A stretch of DNA of 64,000 bases from Tritonibacter mobilis (GTDB lineage Bacteria; Pseudomonadota; Alphaproteobacteria; Rhodobacterales; Rhodobacteraceae). Numbering within the stretch: position 1 is the stretch's first letter; the number at the start of each line of letters is the position of its first letter. The stretch is taken from NCBI RefSeq assembly GCF_001681715.1, contig NZ_LNWY01000012.1, forward strand, positions 186,001-250,000, in the 5' to 3' direction. Below, piece after piece: positions 53,567 through 61,941 of the stretch. The notes beneath the pieces are model-generated. The model saw only the letters and a program-made list of their open reading frames with translations, had not been told where the DNA came from and did no database searches. Position numbers and translations under genes: made by a program.

Positions 53567-54730
53567 TTGGCACGGTTAAAAATTGACAATCAAACCGCCC
53601 GCGCCCTGTGGCTCGGATCGCATGGTCTCGCGCAGGCTCCGACGGGGCCCTTGGACACGCCGCAGTTGATAAAACAGCTGGGATTTGTGCAACTCGATAC
53701 CATTCAAGTTGTGTCCCGTGCCCATCACCATATCCTGTGGAGCCGCAATCAGAACTATCGCGAACACATGTTGGACCCTTTGCTTCGAAGCACACGGCAG
53801 GTGTTTGAACATTTCACCCATGATGCTTCTGTTTTGCCCATGGAATTCCTCCCCATGTGGCAGCGTCAATTCTCGCGCAAAAAAGCTCAAGTCGGTCGCT
53901 CAAACTGGTTTGGCAAGTATCTCGAACAAGAACTGATCGACGAGGTTCTGCGTCGGATTGGAGAAAACGGCCCTCTCTCGACAAAAGACTTTGAGACCAA
54001 AATTTCAGGCGAAAAGACGATGTGGAAACGTCCGCCTCACAAGATGGTGCTCGATTATCTTTGGTACTCTGGCGAATTGGCGACATCGCATCGCGACGGG
54101 TTTACCAAATACTATGACCTGGCCGAACGCGTGTATCCGCAGGATATGCCCGAGCTCAGCGACACGGAGCAAATCACCCAGCTCTGCCGCACCGCAGTTA
54201 ACAGGATTGGTTTTGGAACTTTAGGTGAAATCCATAAATTCTGGGAGGCCTGCGAGAAAGCAGAAGTCCAATCTTGGGGAACTAGTGATGCCAAAAACCT
54301 GATCGAAACTGAAATACAAAGCGCAGATGGCAGCTGGACCAAAGCAGTGGCTTGTGCAGATATCGAGGAGCGGATTAGAACACTGCAAAACCCCACGTCC
54401 CGACTGCGCATACTCAACCCGTTCGATCCGGCCATTCGCGACCGCAAGCGCCTCGCGAGGCTATTTGGTTTTGACTATACCGTCGAAATGTTTGTCCCGG
54501 CCATGAAACGAAAATGGGGGTATTACATTTACCCTTTGCTGGAGGGGAACCGGATGGTTGGTCGAATAGAGGTCAAAGGGGACCGCGCAAAAGGCACACT
54601 TACGCTGACCAAGTTTTGGACCGAAGACACACGCCTGCGGACGAAACAACGCACAGACAAGCTCGAGGCGGAATTGAAGCGGCTCGCCAAACTCGCGGGT
54701 TTGAGTGAGGTCATATGGGCGCTGGAATAA
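53567..54730 (+). CDS. YcaQ-like winged-helix DNA glycosylase family protein
   Basis: 387 residues. The HTH_42 (YcaQ/AlkX) family repairs interstrand crosslinks and bulky adducts. The catalytic QxD motif appears in LGFVQLDTIQVVSRAHHHILW. The reading frame is open from 53174 across the Amt gene end, but only TTG 53567 has a ribosome binding site (GGAGGAG nine bases upstream) and gives the normal length. Its GC is lower than its neighbours and it ends near tRNA-Cys, so horizontal gain is possible. No other repair gene is next to it. Confidence 0.85.
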   Translation: MARLKIDNQTARALWLGSHGLAQAPTGPLDTPQLIKQLGFVQLDTIQVVSRAHHHILWSRNQNYREHMLDPLLRSTRQVFEHFTHDASVLPMEFLPMWQRQFSRKKAQVGRSNWFGKYLEQELIDEVLRRIGENGPLSTKDFETKISGEKTMWKRPPHKMVLDYLWYSGELATSHRDGFTKYYDLAERVYPQDMPELSDTEQITQLCRTAVNRIGFGTLGEIHKFWEACEKAEVQSWGTSDAKNLIETEIQSADGSWTKAVACADIEERIRTLQNPTSRLRILNPFDPAIRDRKRLARLFGFDYTVEMFVPAMKRKWGYYIYPLLEGNRMVGRIEVKGDRAKGTLTLTKFWTEDTRLRTKQRTDKLEAELKRLAKLAGLSEVIWALE

Positions 54731-54760
54731 AAGCCACATCTGGCTGAGCGAGTGTCCACT

Positions 54761-54790
54761 TAACAGCCAACCGACTAACAGCCAACCGAC
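54761..54790. repeat. Tandem 15-bp direct duplication
   Basis: TAACAGCCAACCGAC occurs twice in perfect tandem between the YcaQ-like gene and tRNA-Cys. It looks like a recent slippage duplication; no function is evident. Confidence 0.75.
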
Positions 54791-54815
54791 TGACATCTCA
54801 TTGCTTGGAATATTG

Positions 54816-54889
54816 TGGAGGCGAGTACCGGAATCGAACCGGTGTACACGGATTTGCAATCCGCTGCGTCACCACTCCGCCAACTCGCC
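54816..54889 (-). tRNA. tRNA-Cys (GCA)
   Basis: 74 bases including an encoded CCA. Acceptor GGCGAGT pairs with ACTCGCC before T-CCA; anticodon loop TTGCAAA gives anticodon GCA (Cys); the T arm is CCGGTTCGATTCCGG. All four arms fold. It lies between a YcaQ-like gene and the lrp gene, preceded on plus by the 15-bp duplication. Functional by eye. Confidence 0.97.
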
Positions 54890-55075
54890 GCCTTTTGCAC
54901 CTGATGTGGCGGGTGGTGTCCGGCCACTTGGTGTGTATCGCTTTCTATGGAGGTTGCATGCGGGGTGCAAGAGCCAAAACTACATTGAGATGCGAAAAGT
55001 CCGACATCAAGCGCCGCTCAGGATCGCCCCTTTGAACAAAAACAGCCTCCTCTATGTCGCAGGGCTCATCACCGC

Positions 55076-55555
55076 TTAATCGACCCGGATTTGCGCCAGT
55101 GGCAGATGGGTGGTGGATTTGATTTCCTCCATCGACAGGAGAGCCGTCACATTGTGGACGCGCACTTCTGAGATCAGCGCCTGATAGAATTTGTCGTAGG
55201 CCCGGGCATTCTTCACCCGCACCTTCAGGATGTAATCGATATCCCCCGCAAGGCGATGCGCCTCCTGAACTTCGGGGCGTTCTTGCAGTGCTTTGAGAAA
55301 CTTTGCCTGCCACTCGGCTTCATGTTCGGACGTGCGGATGAGAACAAAGAAACAGGCCTCAAACCCCAGCGCTTCGGCATCGAGGATCATGGTCTGGTTG
55401 CCCACCACTCCGGCCTCGCGCAACTTGCGGATACGATTCCAGACAGGCGTCTTTGAACTGCCCACTTGCTTGGCGATTTCGTCCAGCGACTGCCCCGCAT
55501 CGCGCTGGAGTTCCGCCAGAATTTTCCGGTCCGTGGCGTCGATCCGCACTGTCAT
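55076..55555 (-). CDS. Lrp/AsnC-family regulator of the sulfur operon
   Basis: 159 residues. Winged HTH (IDATDRKILAELQRDAGQSLDEIAKQVGSSKTPVWNRIRKLREAGVV) and RAM/AsnC ligand domain (about 70-150, EAHRLAGDIDYILKVRV). It is divergent from cobA and the sulfite reductase genes with a 135-base shared region holding two AT-rich palindromes, one overlapping the spot just upstream of its own start. It therefore probably controls sulfate assimilation; an amino acid such as cysteine is a plausible ligand. Confidence 0.92.
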   Translation of the reverse strand: MTVRIDATDRKILAELQRDAGQSLDEIAKQVGSSKTPVWNRIRKLREAGVVGNQTMILDAEALGFEACFFVLIRTSEHEAEWQAKFLKALQERPEVQEAHRLAGDIDYILKVRVKNARAYDKFYQALISEVRVHNVTALLSMEEIKSTTHLPLAQIRVD

Positions 55556-55565
55556 TCCAAAATTC

Positions 55566-55579
55566 TCCTAAGTTTAGGA
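55566..55579. promoter_or_regulatory. Palindrome next to the lrp start
   Basis: TCCTAA-GT-TTAGGA, 11 bases upstream of the lrp ATG. Candidate Lrp-type operator, autoregulatory. Confidence 0.55.
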
Positions 55580-55648
55580 CGCGCGGACCTCACGGCGAAA
55601 TGCAGTGAGACATGTGTCCTTATTTCCCAGCCCATATAGCACAGAGCG

Positions 55649-55661
55649 AGGAATATTTCCT
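55649..55661. promoter_or_regulatory. Palindrome upstream of cobA
   Basis: AGGAA-TAT-TTCCT, 30 bases before the cobA start. Shares AGGAA half-sites with the 14-bp palindrome upstream of glyA. Confidence 0.5.
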
Positions 55662-55690
55662 ATATCTACAATCACGTCAAACAGCAAAAA

Positions 55691-56521
55691 ATGGACCGAG
55701 AGATGCCCCGCGACACGCATTACATCCCGCCCCTCACGCCGCCCCTGCCGGGAGCCGCTGGCGTGATGTGTCCGGGCGTTGTGGCATTTGCGGGCTCTGG
55801 TCCGGGCGATGCCGACCTGCTGACCCTCAAGGTGCTGAAGGCGCTGAGGGAGGCGGATGTGATCCTTTATGATCGTCTGGTCAGTGAAGAGATCATGGCG
55901 CTCGCCCACGACAACGCCATTTTGGAAGACGTCGGCAAAGAGGGCTTTGGCCCCTCCATGGCACAAGAAGAGATCTGCGCGCGGCTGGTGTATCACGCCA
56001 AACGTGGCCTCAAGGTGCTGCGGCTGAAATCGGGTGATCCCACCATCTTTGGCCGTCTCGACGAGGAGCTCTCGGCCTGCGAGGCCGCTGATGTGGACAC
56101 CCAAATTTTTCCGGGCATCACTGCTGCCTCGGCTGCAGTCGCCGCCATCGGGCAGAGCCTGACCCAGCGGGGGCGAAATTCCTCGGTGCGGTTCCTGACC
56201 GGGCACGACATGAAGGGCTTTGTCGATCATGATTGGGCGCAGCTTGCCCGTCCGGGCGAGGTGGCCGCCGTCTATATGGGCAAGAAATCTGCCCGCTTCG
56301 TGCAGGGGCGCATGTTGATGCATGGTGCGGACCGCGCGACGCCCGTGACCGTAGTGGAGAACGCCTCGCGCGCGGATCAGCGCGTGCTCGCCACGACTCT
56401 CGATCAACTGCCCGCCGATCTGGCCGCAGCGAATTTTGCTGGCCCGGCGCTTACTTTCCTTGGGCTGGCGCCGCGTGCCGCGTCTGCCGCCCACACCGAA
56501 ATTCAGATGGAGCTTGCCTGA
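55691..56521 (+). CDS. cobA: Uroporphyrinogen-III C-methyltransferase
   Basis: 276 residues. Adds methyl groups to uroporphyrinogen III to give precorrin-2, the precursor of siroheme for sulfite reductase. AdoMet loop GSGPGDADLLTLKVLKALREADVILYDRLVS is typical of SUMT; LKSGDPTIFGR and VTVVENASRADQRV are further family motifs. No CysG-type siroheme synthase extension is present. First of a five-gene co-directional set; its stop overlaps the DUF2849 start. A second in-frame ATG at 55703 is possible. Confidence 0.94.
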   Translation: MDREMPRDTHYIPPLTPPLPGAAGVMCPGVVAFAGSGPGDADLLTLKVLKALREADVILYDRLVSEEIMALAHDNAILEDVGKEGFGPSMAQEEICARLVYHAKRGLKVLRLKSGDPTIFGRLDEELSACEAADVDTQIFPGITAASAAVAAIGQSLTQRGRNSSVRFLTGHDMKGFVDHDWAQLARPGEVAAVYMGKKSARFVQGRMLMHGADRATPVTVVENASRADQRVLATTLDQLPADLAAANFAGPALTFLGLAPRAASAAHTEIQMELA

Positions 56522-56841
56522 TGGCCCGTGCATTCACCCCCAAAGTCGTCACCGCCAACGACCTGCTGGAAGGCGATGTGATCTATCTCACCACCGCTGG
56601 CAACTGGACCCGCGACCTGCGCGACGCAGAGCTGATCACCGATGAGGCGGAGGCGCAGCTGCGCCTTCTTGATGCACAAAGCCAGCCGCAAATCGCCGTT
56701 GGTGCCTATCTCGCCGACGCAAAAGCGGGCGAGCAAGGTCCCGAACCCACCCATTTCCGCGAGGATTTCCGGCGCACCGGTCCCTCGAACTATGCCCACG
56801 GTAAGCAAGAAGCCAAACTGGAGGCCACCGCAGATGTATAA
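56521..56841 (+). CDS. DUF2849 protein in the sulfite reductase operon
   Basis: 106 residues. Begins MARAFTPKVVTANDLLEGDVIYLT and has an acidic middle (RDLRDAELITDEAEAQLRLL). This small soluble family of unknown function is found next to sulfite reductase genes in alphaproteobacteria. ATG overlaps the cobA TGA (TGATG) and its end overlaps the sulfite reductase start by eight bases, so it is translated in step with both. Possibly an assembly factor or electron-transfer partner; not known. Confidence 0.88.
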   Translation: MARAFTPKVVTANDLLEGDVIYLTTAGNWTRDLRDAELITDEAEAQLRLLDAQSQPQIAVGAYLADAKAGEQGPEPTHFREDFRRTGPSNYAHGKQEAKLEATADV

Positions 56842-58501
56842 GTACAACGACTTCGACTCCGCCTTCCTCGCCGAACGCAACCGCCAGTTCCGCACTCAGG
56901 TGGAACGCCGCATCGACGGTGCCCTCACTGAGGATGAGTTCAAGCCGCTGCGTCTGATGAACGGTCTCTACTTGCAACTGCACGCCTATATGCTGCGGGT
57001 GGCGATCCCCTATGGAACGCTCAATCCCGATCAGATGCGCGCGCTGGCGTTGCTGGCGGCGAAGTGGGACAAGGGCTATGGTCATTTTACCACCCGTCAG
57101 AACATCCAGTACAACTGGCCAAAGCTGAAGGACGTGCCGGACATGCTGGACGCGCTCGCAGAGGTGAACCTGCATGCGATCCAGACGTCTGGGAACACCA
57201 TCCGCAATGTGACCGCAGATCATTTCGCCGGTGCCGCCGCCGATGAGATCGAAGACCCCCGCCCCATCGCCGAGCTGATCCGCCAGTGGTCCACTGATCA
57301 CCCGGAGTTTCAGTTCATGGGCCGTAAGTTCAAGATCGCGGTGTCTGGCGCCTCCAACGATCGCGCGGTGCTGAAAGCGCATGACCTTGCGGTAAAGATC
57401 GTCAAGAACGACGACGGCGAGATCGGCTATCAGGTGCTGGTGGGCGGTGGCCTTGGCCGCACCCCGATGATTGGCAAGGTTCTGAACGAGTTTGTCGCCG
57501 CCGATGACTTGCTGCCCTACATTGAGAGCGTGATTTCGGTCTGGAACCAGCTGGGCCGTCGCGACAACAAATATAAGGCCCGCATCAAGATCACCGTGCA
57601 CGAGCTGGGTCTGGAGAAAATCCGCGAGCTGACCGAGGAACGCTTTGCCCAAGTGCGCACGACCTTTGGCGGTGCCGATCAGGCGCTGTTCCAGGACATC
57701 AAGCGCCACTTTGCTGCGCCGGAGTTCCGCACTGGTGGCACCGAGGCCTTTGACGCAGCTTACGATTCCGATCCGGTGTTTCGCGCGTGGGCCGACACCA
57801 ACCTCGCCGCGCACAAGGCACCGGGGCATGCCATCGCAACCATCTCGATCAAAAAACACGGCGCGACGCCGGGCGATGCAACTGCCGATCAGATGCGCGC
57901 CATGGCAGATATTGCAGAAGAGTTCGCCTATGGCGAGCTGCGCATCAGCCACGAGCAGAACGTGATCCTGCCGCATGTGCACAAGAACGACCTGCCCGCG
58001 ATCCATGCGCGTCTGAAGGCCGCCGATCTGGCCACCGCCAACATCGGGCTGATCTCGGACATCATCGCCTGCCCCGGCATGGATTACTGCGCGCTGGCCA
58101 CCGCGCGCTCAATCCCCGTCGCGCAGGAGATCGCCACCCGGTTCGAGGATCTGAAGATGGAGCATGATATCGGCCATCTGCAGATCAAGATCTCTGGCTG
58201 CATCAACGCCTGTGGACACCACCACGTCGGCCATATCGGCATCCTCGGTCTGGATCGCGCAGGCGTCGAGAACTACCAGATCACGCTAGGTGGTGACGCG
58301 ACCGAAACGGCAGCGATCGGCACCCGCACCGGGCCCGGCTTTGCCTATGACGAAATCGTCCCCGCAGTAGAGCGCATCGTGGAGACTTATCTGGAGCAGC
58401 GCGAGAGTGCGGAGGAGGAATTCCTTCAAACCTATCGCCGCGTCGGCATGGAGCCCTTTAAGGCGGCGCTCTACCCGGCAGCAGAGAAAAAGGTGGCCTG
58501 A
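56834..58501 (+). CDS. cysI: Nitrite/sulfite reductase (siroheme, [4Fe-4S])
   Basis: 555 residues. Six-electron reduction of sulfite to sulfide in assimilation. Two sulfite-reductase half-domains and the cluster-binding cysteines are seen: ACPGMDYCALATARS (C-x5-C) and ISGCINACGHHHVG (C-x3-C). Length and context (cysH, fpr) make sulfite more likely than nitrite. The start ATG at 56834 (MYKYNDFDSAF) is chosen over the frame from 56642. It lacks a partner cysJ; electrons probably come from ferredoxin through the fpr gene product. Confidence 0.94.
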   Translation: MYKYNDFDSAFLAERNRQFRTQVERRIDGALTEDEFKPLRLMNGLYLQLHAYMLRVAIPYGTLNPDQMRALALLAAKWDKGYGHFTTRQNIQYNWPKLKDVPDMLDALAEVNLHAIQTSGNTIRNVTADHFAGAAADEIEDPRPIAELIRQWSTDHPEFQFMGRKFKIAVSGASNDRAVLKAHDLAVKIVKNDDGEIGYQVLVGGGLGRTPMIGKVLNEFVAADDLLPYIESVISVWNQLGRRDNKYKARIKITVHELGLEKIRELTEERFAQVRTTFGGADQALFQDIKRHFAAPEFRTGGTEAFDAAYDSDPVFRAWADTNLAAHKAPGHAIATISIKKHGATPGDATADQMRAMADIAEEFAYGELRISHEQNVILPHVHKNDLPAIHARLKAADLATANIGLISDIIACPGMDYCALATARSIPVAQEIATRFEDLKMEHDIGHLQIKISGCINACGHHHVGHIGILGLDRAGVENYQITLGGDATETAAIGTRTGPGFAYDEIVPAVERIVETYLEQRESAEEEFLQTYRRVGMEPFKAALYPAAEKKVA

Positions 58502-58504
58502 GCC

Positions 58505-59266
58505 ATGACCCGCATCGACCATGATATCCATGGTCACCCCGCTGCCCCGCGCAGCGAGGAGGCCCTGGCCGAACAAGTGGCCGCGCTCAATGCGCGTTTC
58601 AAACACCACTCGGCCACCTCAGTGATGGAAGGCGCTTTGCGTGATGCTGGAAACATCGCGCTGGTGTCCTCCTTTGGCGCAGAATCGGTCGTGCTTTTGC
58701 ATATGGCCGCCGTCATCGACCCGATGGTGCCAGTGTTGTTTGTGGACACGGAACTCTTGTTCACCGAAACGCTGGTTTACCAACAGGAGGTGAGCGAGCG
58801 TCTGGGGCTAAAGAATGTGCGCGTCATCAAAGCCGATGATATCGCTGAAAAAGACCCCTATGGCGCGCTCAGGTTTTCCGACACCGATGCCTGCTGCACC
58901 CTGCGCAAAACCATCCCGTTGCAAAAGGCGCTGGCGGGCTATGACGGCTGGATCACCGGTCGCAAGCGGTTCCAATCCGGCACCCGCGCCGCGCTTGATT
59001 TCTTTGAGGTCGAGGACGGAACGGGGCGGATGAAGATCAATCCGCTGGCCCACTGGGCACCCGAAGATGTGCGCGCCTATATGGATGAAAACCGCCTGCC
59101 CCGGCACCCGCTGGTGGCAAAGGGCTATCCCTCGATCGGCTGTGCCCCTTGCACCAGCCCGGTCGCAGAAGGCGAAGACCCCCGCGCTGGCCGCTGGCGC
59201 AACCAGAACAAAGTCGAGTGCGGCATTCACGTTGTGGATGGCAAATTCGTCCGTACAGGAGCTTGA
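58505..59266 (+). CDS. cysH: Phosphoadenylyl-/adenylyl-sulfate reductase
   Basis: 253 residues. Reduces activated sulfate to sulfite with thioredoxin. SFGAESVVLLHM at the N-terminus is the adenosine-binding loop; two cysteine pairs (DACCTLRK and GCAPCTSPV) show a [4Fe-4S] cluster and therefore APS specificity is likely. Near the end ECGIH carries the catalytic thiol. It follows cysI by three bases, and DUF934 comes six bases later. Part of the sulfate-assimilation operon. Confidence 0.95.
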   Translation: MTRIDHDIHGHPAAPRSEEALAEQVAALNARFKHHSATSVMEGALRDAGNIALVSSFGAESVVLLHMAAVIDPMVPVLFVDTELLFTETLVYQQEVSERLGLKNVRVIKADDIAEKDPYGALRFSDTDACCTLRKTIPLQKALAGYDGWITGRKRFQSGTRAALDFFEVEDGTGRMKINPLAHWAPEDVRAYMDENRLPRHPLVAKGYPSIGCAPCTSPVAEGEDPRAGRWRNQNKVECGIHVVDGKFVRTGA

Positions 59267-59271
59267 ATGAT

Positions 59272-59676
59272 ATGAGCGTTATCGTAACCGACGCGGGCTT
59301 TGCCCATGATGACTGGACCGGCGGCTTTGAGGGGGCAAATGTGCTCGATCTGGCGTCTGACACGGATCCTGCCACACTAAAAGACCAACTGGACGGCGTA
59401 GAGATGATCCGGGTGGATTTCCCCTCTTTTGCCGACGGACGCGGATTTACCATTGCACGGATGCTGCGCCTGATGGGATATCAGGGGCGTCTGCGCGCGC
59501 ATGGCCATGTGATCTCTGATCAATACGCAATGGCGCGCCGGGTTGGCTTTGACGAGGTGGAGATTTCCGACGATCTCGCCACCCGCCAGCCCGAAGGCGA
59601 GTGGTTGTTCCGCGCCAATTGGCAAAGCCACAACTATCAGGCCCGCCTGCGCGCGCAATCAAACGCCGCGCGCTAA
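59272..59676 (+). CDS. DUF934 protein of the sulfur assimilation operon
   Basis: 134 residues. Family conserved beside cysH and cysI in proteobacteria, sometimes called an oxidoreductase; its biochemical role is not established. Distinctive stretches are VDFPSFADGRGFTIARMLRL, GRLRAHGHVISDQYAMARRVGFDEVE and FRANWQSHNYQARLR. Start ATG at 59272 is five bases after the cysH stop; frames upstream are not used. No metal or nucleotide motif is visible. Confidence 0.9.
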   Translation: MSVIVTDAGFAHDDWTGGFEGANVLDLASDTDPATLKDQLDGVEMIRVDFPSFADGRGFTIARMLRLMGYQGRLRAHGHVISDQYAMARRVGFDEVEISDDLATRQPEGEWLFRANWQSHNYQARLRAQSNAAR

Positions 59677-59842
59677 GCCAGCCCCACGACATCGCCGTCA
59701 GGCCCCGCCCCGTTCCCGGCCCGCAGCCCTTTGTGCTGGACCAGTGGGAACGACACCCTGCGCAAGATTGCCGCAGAGGGGGTTCCCCTGACTTGGATCA
59801 AAGACTAATCAGAGGTGCCGGCCTATCCCCGCTGGCAGAGAC

Positions 59843-60715
59843 ATGATGAACGAGATTTCGCCCGTGAGTGAGCCTGTGACCGAAGCTGCCGCGCCTGCAA
59901 AGGCCAAACCCGCCCTGCCCGACGCCCAGACCGTAACGGAGGTCAAGCACTGGACCGACCGGCTGTTTTCCTTCCGCTGCACGCGGCCTGCATCCTTGCG
60001 CTTTCGCTCAGGCGAATTCGTGATGATCGGCCTGATGAACGACCCCGACCCAAAGACCGGCAAGGTAAAGCCCTTGCTCCGCGCCTATTCCATCGCATCG
60101 CCGAGCTGGGACGAGGAAATGGAGTTCTACTCGATCAAGGTGCAGGACGGCCCGCTGACCTCGAAGCTTCAGCACATCAAGGTGGGTGACGAAATCATCC
60201 TGCGCCCCAAACCCGTCGGCACGCTGGTGCATGATGCACTGCTTCCGGGCAAGCGGATCTGGTTCTTTGCCACCGGCACCGGCTTTGCGCCCTTTGCGTC
60301 CCTGCTGCGCGAACCGCAGACCTATGAGGATTACGACGAGGTCATCATCACCCACACTTGCCGCGAGGCCGGTGAGCTGACCTATGGCCGGGAGTTGATC
60401 GAGAGCCTGAAGGACGACGAGCTTCTGAATGAGGTGATCGGCGAGGGCTTCTGGAAGAAGATCAAATACTACCCCACCACCACCCGTGAAGAGAGCGCCA
60501 AAATGGGCCGCATCACCGACCTGATGCGCTCGGGCGAGGCCTTTGCCGATCTGGGCGTGCCGCCGCTGAACCCGGAAAGCGACCGTGCGATGATCTGCGG
60601 CAACCTTGCCTTCAACCTCGAACTCAAGGATCTCTTTGAGAACACCTACGGTCTGGAAGAAGGCGCGAACTCCAAACCTGCGCATTTCGTGGTGGAAAAG
60701 GCCTTCCTCGACTGA
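59843..60715 (+). CDS. fpr: Ferredoxin-NADP+ reductase
   Basis: 290 residues. FAD-binding barrel (LRAYSIASPSWDEEMEFYSIKVQDGPLTSKL; RxYS motif for FAD) and NADP domain (ATGTGFAPFASLLRE, AMICGNLAFNLELKD). The C-terminal aromatic residue is in FVVEKAFLD, as in the bacterial Fpr subclass. Located right behind the sulfite reductase operon, so likely delivers electrons to sulfite reductase through ferredoxin and also redox balance. Starts ATGATG; either Met is possible. The 166-base gap before it shows no gene. Confidence 0.95.
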   Translation: MMNEISPVSEPVTEAAAPAKAKPALPDAQTVTEVKHWTDRLFSFRCTRPASLRFRSGEFVMIGLMNDPDPKTGKVKPLLRAYSIASPSWDEEMEFYSIKVQDGPLTSKLQHIKVGDEIILRPKPVGTLVHDALLPGKRIWFFATGTGFAPFASLLREPQTYEDYDEVIITHTCREAGELTYGRELIESLKDDELLNEVIGEGFWKKIKYYPTTTREESAKMGRITDLMRSGEAFADLGVPPLNPESDRAMICGNLAFNLELKDLFENTYGLEEGANSKPAHFVVEKAFLD

Positions 60716-60741
60716 TTACTGATCACGCAACCTGAATTTGA

Positions 60742-60776
60742 AACGCCTTCGCAAATCAATTGCGGGGGCGTTTTCC
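60742..60776 (+). terminator. Terminator after fpr
   Basis: AACGCC-TT-CGCAA paired with TTGCG-GG-GGCGTT, five-base loop, T-rich tail, 26 bases after the stop. Confidence 0.85.
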
Positions 60777-60803
60777 TTTGCAAGTCCGACCCTGACACCC
60801 ACA

Positions 60804-60833
60804 CAAAAAAAACGCCCCGAAAACTCGGGGCGT
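60804..60833 (-). terminator. Terminator of the Ala-rich protein gene
   Basis: ACGCCCCGA-GTTT-TCGGGGCGT on the minus strand followed by an eight-base T-run; 33 bases beyond the stop codon of the gene at 60866. Confidence 0.9.
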
Positions 60834-60865
60834 CTCATTGTGCGCTCTGTCCTAAGACCTAAGTC

Positions 60866-61693
60866 TCAGAGACCCAGTGCGGAACGCGCTGCCTGCAGGG
60901 CTGATTTCAAAAGCTCTGGATTGTCGCGCGCCTGAGTGATCGCCGATTTCACGGCGGTCTTTTTCAGCGGGTCCAGTTCCGAGCCATCAATCAGTTCGAT
61001 CACGCGGTCGTAGTTGAACCCTTCGGGCGTCAAAAGCTCCGAAGGCGTTGCAGCTTCTGCCTCTGCGGTGGCGTCTGCTGTGGTCTCCGGCGTGACGGCC
61101 TCGGTGACCGCATCTGCTGTAGCTTGCGCGGCATCTTGCGTCTCAGTCTGCGCCTCAGTGGCCAGATCGCTCGCCCCTTCGGTCACAGCGTTCACCGCGT
61201 CAGACGCTGTTGTCTGAGCGGCCTCTACAGCACTGGCTGCCCCCTCTTGTGCGGCCTCAACCGCGGCGGCGGCACCCTCCACGGCTGTTGCAGCGCCTTC
61301 CTGTGCTGCTTCAACCGCTGCGGTGGCCTGTTCTTGGGCCGCCTCGACGGTTTCAGTCGCGCCATCCACAAGATTTCCTGCCGCGTCAGAAGCGGCCTCT
61401 GTCGCGCTCTGAACTGCCTCAGAAGCCTCGTCGGCAACGGTTTGTGCCGTTTCCTCAACCGTGGTGGCTGCTTCTTCTGCTGCCGCCTCAGCCTGTTCTT
61501 GCAAATCGGTGGCCTCGGCCTCACCGGTTTCGACTTCAGCAGCTTCGGTCTCTTCAGCAACGACAGGCGCTGCCTCATTTGCAACCTCAGCCGGTGTGTC
61601 AGTCACGGCCTGTTCGTCTGGCTGGTTCAAATACCACACGGCACCTGCAACCACGACCAAACCAATTGCTGCGCCCACTCCTGCGATTTTCAT
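60866..61693 (-). CDS. Membrane-anchored Ala-rich repeat protein (LEA-like)
   Basis: 275 residues. N-terminal transmembrane anchor (MKIAGVGAAIGLVVVAGAVWYL), then residues 30-210 are mostly Ala, Glu, Thr, Val and Gln in degenerate repeats of about 11 residues (VEAAQEGAA, AVEAAQEQA), as in late-embryogenesis-abundant-like amphipathic helices. The C-terminal 55 residues form a separate domain (LLTPEGFNYDRVIELIDGSELDPL and onward) with an ordinary composition. The ATG at 61693 follows AAGGA. Function unknown; probably periplasmic and helical. Confidence 0.75.
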   Translation of the reverse strand: MKIAGVGAAIGLVVVAGAVWYLNQPDEQAVTDTPAEVANEAAPVVAEETEAAEVETGEAEATDLQEQAEAAAEEAATTVEETAQTVADEASEAVQSATEAASDAAGNLVDGATETVEAAQEQATAAVEAAQEGAATAVEGAAAAVEAAQEGAASAVEAAQTTASDAVNAVTEGASDLATEAQTETQDAAQATADAVTEAVTPETTADATAEAEAATPSELLTPEGFNYDRVIELIDGSELDPLKKTAVKSAITQARDNPELLKSALQAARSALGL

Positions 61694-61941
61694 GGCAATA
61701 TCCTTCCATGCTAACGTCCCGACGTGGGACGGATTGCAGATGTACTTCTGCTTAATTGACGGATACAACAAGGGGGAAGTCCTTGCACACGCTCCCCTCG
61801 GCCATGCTTTGCCAGCACATCCGACTTGTGCGTGAAATCTCTTGCCAATCGCAAAAACCCTTGTGTTTCCGGCTTGCAAGACTGTGAGACACCGATTAAA
61901 TTCCCGGCTCAAATTTCTGCAATTATCAAAGGATAGAACCC

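Noticed and set aside
56636-58006. 456-codon antisense frame opposite the sulfite reductase
   Set aside because: Codon bias shadow; the plus-strand gene has intact cluster cysteines.
59677-59842. Coding-looking frame ending LRKIAAEGVPLTWIKD in the DUF934-fpr gap
   Set aside because: No start codon or ribosome binding site in that frame and no continuity with DUF934; too little to call a pseudogene.
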